DNA of 32,752 bases, taken from the NCBI GenBank assembly GCA_023393095.1, contig JAEWMT010000027.1:1-32752 (forward strand), read 5' to 3'. Numbering within the stretch: position 1 is the stretch's first letter; each line of letters opens with the position of its first letter. The position numbers and the translations under genes were made by a program. The DNA is from Bacillota bacterium. GTDB taxonomy: Bacteria > Bacillota > Clostridia > Lachnospirales > Lachnospiraceae. The notes below the pieces were generated by a model that was not told where the DNA came from, did no database searches, and worked only from the letters and a program-made list of their open reading frames with translations. Of this stretch, positions 32,516 through 32,752 are shown piece by piece.

Positions 32516-32615
32516 GTCAGTATTGATTTATTCATTCGTAGATAATAGCTAATTTAGCATGTATTAATGGAGATTATATACAACACATATTTGAATTTTC
32601 ATTAAAGTAAATATA

Positions 32616-32744
32616 TTACAAATAAATAAGTAGCTTATCCATAAATTCCTGTTCTATCTTAACAAGTCTCTTTGCTAAATCCATACTTTCATTGGAAGCA
32701 GTCTTATATTTATTAATATACTCACTCACTGATTTTATACCCAT
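32616..32744 (-). CDS. Short hypothetical ORF at window edge, possibly partial
   Basis: These 42 residues begin MGIKSVSEYINKYKTASNES and end FMDKLLIYL, an amphipathic helical sequence with normal codon use. No stop lies between its ATG and the window end, so it may be the 3' end of a longer gene. A hairpin with a short U tract about 100 nt downstream suits a transcribed unit. The family is not recognised. Confidence 0.4.
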   Translation of the reverse strand: MGIKSVSEYINKYKTASNESMDLAKRLVKIEQEFMDKLLIYL

Positions 32745-32752
32745 GTTACATC

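Overview
The window looks like a chromosomal segment of a low-GC anaerobic Firmicute, most likely a clostridium of the Lachnospiraceae type. This rests on AT-rich intergenic DNA with AGGAGG-type ribosome sites, an FMN riboswitch before a ribD-ribE-ribBA-ribH operon, two [FeFe]-hydrogenase-type proteins, and many SMI1/KNR4 (SUKH) proteins. No rRNA, tRNA, CRISPR array or intact transposon was found. The organism call is inference.

Layout. (1) 198-7568: two tandem GH2 glycosidase paralogues and a PPC/DUF296 protein on the minus strand. They diverge from a GntR/FCD regulator and an MFS transporter, and form a likely carbohydrate-use module. The same AT-only 12-mer lies at both divergent promoters. 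(2) 7602-11174: a ribD remnant, then a minus-strand run of an unknown protein, three SUKH-type immunity-like proteins and a SAM methyltransferase. (3) 11361-15770: consensus promoter, FMN riboswitch, two tandem terminators, the riboflavin operon, and a HAD phosphatase that may supply the dephosphorylation step. (4) 15845-22596: accessory genes: a membrane-anchored unknown, a lipoprotein, a LysR regulator with a likely frameshifted end, more SUKH proteins around an ADP-ribosylglycohydrolase, a peroxiredoxin and a DUF4261-like protein. (5) 23049-24098: an RsmH-like methyltransferase outside a cell-division cluster. (6) 24378-30922: a redox/hydrogen-sensing locus on the minus strand. (7) 31174-32744: a MITE-like inverted repeat, two flavin-type proteins and a small ORF at the edge.

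The most striking locus is region 6. A NuoE-like [2Fe-2S] protein, a sensory-type [FeFe]-hydrogenase homologue with a PAS domain, a SpoIIE/PP2C phosphatase and a 500-aa TnpB-family protein are encoded head to tail. Their spacing is tight (35-nt overlap, 4-nt overlap, 6-nt gap). By eye, the TnpB-like protein has lost all three RuvC catalytic acids (Ser261, Gln322, Ser405) but keeps its four zinc-ribbon cysteines. No tnpA or IS ends are visible. This is the profile of a domesticated nuclease-dead TnpB (TldR-like) that could act as an RNA-guided transcription factor. About 117 nt of structured 3' UTR up to a terminator could hold its guide RNA. A 13-nt stretch there recurs just downstream of the GntR promoter, which is suggestive but not proof of a target. 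A Rex-box-like sequence overlaps the operon's promoter. The working idea is that a redox or H2 signal is sensed by the hydrogenase-like protein and relayed by the phosphatase, with an RNA-guided repressor encoded in the same transcript.

All family assignments are from reading motifs. No database search, folding or alignment program was run. Positions 1-197 and the other short gaps not listed hold nothing I can support.
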